Assembly (NCBI GenBank): GCA_017860395.1
Contig: JAGDMC010000023.1
Span: 1 to 15,689, forward strand
Reading direction: 5' to 3'
Length of the DNA stretch: 15,689 bases
Source: Bacteroidota bacterium
Lineage (GTDB): Bacteria > Bacteroidota > Bacteroidia > Bacteroidales > UBA932
The position numbers and the translations under genes are program-made. Positions 14,100-15,689 of the stretch are shown here, piece by piece (the first letter of the stretch is position 1; the number at the start of each line of letters is the position of its first letter). The notes below the pieces were generated by a model. It was given only the letters and a program-made list of their open reading frames with translations. It was not told where the DNA came from and searched no databases.

Positions 14100-14865
14100 T
14101 ATTAAATTTGATTCTAATTTCAGAAGCTAAAGTAATGCTCTCTGTTTGTGCAAGAGATCCAAGGTTTATTGCTATCTCAAGAAATCCCAGAGAGTTAAAT
14201 ATTGCAAGCAGTTCTCCCGGATTATTTTGCGAATATGTACGGGATATCTTATTTATTTTTGTGTATGGGCCCTGCACGAAAATTGTAAAATTTCTTGCTT
14301 TGTGAACTTTATCAAAAACCGACTTTTCAATGTTCGTAATAGCATTTCCGAAAGAGTCGATATAAATCACCCTTCCAACTATACTGTTTTCGTCATAAAC
14401 CACTCTGGTTACCGACTCCTTTTTCAAATCACAGGCTTTAGTCGTTTGTTCAAAGCTGTTTTTCAAAACAGTTTCCACTCCGCTGACAAAAAGGTCAAGA
14501 GAGAGAAAATTTGAAAATGTTTCGGGAGAGTTGATCTTGAATGCTATTGAAGGAGGGTTTTCAAAAAGATGAGAAAACCGTCCGTCATTAATACCTACAA
14601 AATAGTGGTTGTTTGCATATACTATCACCATGGGTGACGCATTTGTGGGCTCACACATTACGCCAAGCAAATGTATTGTCCCGGGAGGGAAATGATGGTA
14701 TGCATTTTTAAGCAAAAAAGTTTCGTGCAGTACATCAAAAGATGGAATGGAATTTGTTATCTCAACGAAATTTATTTCGGGAGAGAGGCTTGCGAGTTTA
14801 CCCTTTAGGGCACCCAAATAGTAATCCCCCTTACTCCAATCGCTTGTTAATGTAACAATTGCCAT
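14092..14865 (-). CDS. SAM hydroxide adenosyltransferase family protein (DUF62), catalytic triad lost
   Basis: This 257-residue protein has the DUF62 two-domain plan: TSDWSKGDYYLGALKG (7-22), INFVEITNSIPSFDV (31-45), GTIHLLGVMCEP (62-73), HYFVGINDGRFSHL (87-100), IVGRVIYIDSFGNAITNI in the C-terminal domain, and an ending LGFLEIAINLGSLAQ. Active relatives split SAM to adenosine and methionine with an Asp-Arg-His triad. Here the usual VVDPGVGTxRR stretch reads VMCEPTNASPM, so the Asp and Arg are gone, and the His of TFHGRD also seems replaced (TFSNFLSLD). It may bind SAM or a nucleotide without hydrolysing it. It is the first gene of the long minus-strand run, with a -7 element 23 bp upstream. 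Confidence 0.85.
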   Translation of the reverse strand: MAIVTLTSDWSKGDYYLGALKGKLASLSPEINFVEITNSIPSFDVLHETFLLKNAYHHFPPGTIHLLGVMCEPTNASPMVIVYANNHYFVGINDGRFSHLFENPPSIAFKINSPETFSNFLSLDLFVSGVETVLKNSFEQTTKACDLKKESVTRVVYDENSIVGRVIYIDSFGNAITNIEKSVFDKVHKARNFTIFVQGPYTKINKISRTYSQNNPGELLAIFNSLGFLEIAINLGSLAQTESITLASEIRIKFNNE

Positions 14866-14883
14866 TTATACCTTTAAAAGTGT

Positions 14884-14914
14884 TATGCAAAGATAGAAAA
14901 TTTTCATACATTTG
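14884..14914 (+). promoter_or_regulatory. Promoter of the CoA-transferase gene
   Basis: TATG (14884-14887, one base off TTTG), a 19-bp spacer, then TACATTTG (14907-14914, full TAnnTTTG match). It predicts a leader of about 50 nt before the ATG at 14972. Confidence 0.55.
14888..14895 (-). promoter_or_regulatory. -7 element for the DUF62-mazG-tcdA run
   Basis: The minus strand reads TATCTTTG, a full match to TAnnTTTG, 23 bp upstream of the ATG at 14865. No good -33 TTTG is found. It sits back to back with the CoA-transferase promoter at 14884-14914 and overlaps its -33 side, so the two directions may exclude each other. Confidence 0.5.
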
Positions 14915-14971
14915 GCGCTTGTTTTAAAATGAAGAATATAATACAATATAACTAATTATTAATCACTTATC

Positions 14972-15689
14972 ATGCACACTAATCTAAAATTTATCAGTGC
15001 CGACGAGGCGGTAAAGGTAGTTAAATCGGGCGACCACATCCACTTAAGCAGTGTGGCCAGCGTTCCAAAGGTGTTGGTGGAAGCTCTTGTTCGCAGAGGA
15101 GATGCCGGCGAGCTAAGGGATGTAAGAATTCACCATCTTCACACAGAAGGTGCTGCGCCCTATACCGAACCAAAATATGAAGGCATTTTCTTTCATCAGG
15201 CATTTTTCGTAGGAGGCAATGTTCGCAAGAGTGTTCAGGCCGGCTATTCGGATTACATTCCCGTTTTCCTTAGCGAAACTCAAAAACTATACAGAAGCGG
15301 TACCCTTCCCATAAATGTTGCAATGATTCAGGTTTCTTCACCTGACAAGCACGGGTTCGTATCTCTGGGAACATCTGTAGATGCCACGCTTGCTGCTATT
15401 GAGTGCGCAGAACATGTGATTGCAGTTGTAAATAAAAACGTTCCAAGAGCCTGGGGAGATGCAATGATTCCGTTAAGTCTCATCGATTATTTCGTTGAAG
15501 ACAACGAACTTCTGGAGGAGGCACACTTCAAGGCACCCGATGAAATCGAAACTGCAATAGGTAAAAACTGTGCAGCTCTCATCGAAGACGGAGCATGCCT
15601 TCAAATGGGTATCGGCGCAATTCCGAATGCCGTTCTTGCTCAGCTTGGCGGTCACAAAAACCTTGGCATTCATACCGAAATGTTTGCAG
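14972..15689 (+). CDS. Acetyl-CoA hydrolase/transferase family CoA-transferase (4-hydroxybutyrate or butyryl-CoA:acetate type), partial
   Basis: The frame starts MHTNLKFISADEAVKVVKSGD and stays open to the right edge (239 codons), so the protein is N-terminal only. Recognisable blocks are HIHLSSVASVPKVLVEAL (near 23-40), HHLHTEGAAPYTEP, SPDKHGFVSLGTSVDATLAA, and MGIGAIPNAVLAQLGGHKNLGIHTEMF at the edge. The last block is strongly conserved in butyryl-CoA:acetate and 4-hydroxybutyrate CoA-transferases. The catalytic Glu that forms the CoA thioester lies further downstream, outside the window. Such enzymes move CoA between acetate and butyrate, 4-hydroxybutyrate or succinate in amino-acid and sugar fermentation; the exact substrate cannot be read here. 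It is transcribed away from the DUF62 gene. Confidence 0.92.
   Translation, partial: MHTNLKFISADEAVKVVKSGDHIHLSSVASVPKVLVEALVRRGDAGELRDVRIHHLHTEGAAPYTEPKYEGIFFHQAFFVGGNVRKSVQAGYSDYIPVFLSETQKLYRSGTLPINVAMIQVSSPDKHGFVSLGTSVDATLAAIECAEHVIAVVNKNVPRAWGDAMIPLSLIDYFVEDNELLEEAHFKAPDEIETAIGKNCAALIEDGACLQMGIGAIPNAVLAQLGGHKNLGIHTEMFA

Noticed and set aside
1..15689. CRISPR arrays, tRNA/rRNA genes, insertion sequences, phage genes
   Set aside because: No regularly spaced direct repeats, cloverleaf-like sequences, transposase or integrase motifs, or terminal inverted repeats were seen on either strand.

Overview
The window looks like chromosomal DNA of an anaerobic, fermentative member of the Bacteroidetes, probably Bacteroidales. 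The evidence is the promoter style (several upstream regions carry the Bacteroidetes -7 element TAnnTTTG, twice with a -33 TTTG-like box 19 bp upstream), the lack of Shine-Dalgarno sequences, an AT-rich intergenic composition, and the gene set: hybrid cluster protein, [FeFe] hydrogenase, 4-hydroxybutyrate/butyryl-type CoA-transferase, and Bacteroidetes-type MazG, TcdA and DUF62 proteins. This is inferred from sequence features; no database search was run.

Left end (1-2577). A hybrid cluster protein gene (hcp, minus strand, C-terminal half outside the window) diverges from a Crp/Fnr-family regulator that resembles HcpR. The 132-bp gap between them holds a Crp-spaced palindrome and a second, 26-bp palindrome over the regulator's own promoter. 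A membrane-anchored nucleoside-hydrolase-like gene follows the regulator by 4 bp. An intrinsic terminator then closes the convergent minus-strand operon.

Hydrogenase operon (6897 to 2633, minus). The order is hndB-like, hydB, hydA, hydC, behind its own recognisable promoter (TTTG-N19-TACTTTTA). HydA has a complete H-cluster site with the same cysteine spacing as clostridial CpI. HydB has the FMN/NADH core, but its C-terminal two-cluster ferredoxin domain is nearly all missing, as if deleted in frame.

Putative hydrogen/redox sensing run (11399 to 7004, minus). Seven tightly packed or overlapping genes follow one another: DRTGG protein, RsbW-like ATPase, a short putative sensory [FeFe] hydrogenase (HydS-like, with altered active-site motifs and a C-terminal Fes cluster), a second DRTGG protein, a PHP phosphoesterase, a second HATPase and a class III-like sirtuin. 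A plausible reading is that HydS senses H2 or redox state, that the ATPases and PHP protein add and remove a phosphate, and that the output tunes the catalytic hydrogenase just downstream. The sirtuin would link this to NAD+ and protein acylation. No DNA-binding or receiver output protein is visible in the run.

Right end (14865 to 11410 minus, then 14972 onward plus). A DUF62 SAM-hydrolase-family protein that has lost the family's catalytic triad, MazG, TcdA and a YghO-like acetyltransferase lead into the sensing run with no large gap. A divergent CoA-transferase gene (acetate/butyrate or 4-hydroxybutyrate fermentation) leaves the window on the right. No tRNA, rRNA, CRISPR or insertion sequence was seen, and no gene-free stretch exceeds about 130 bp.
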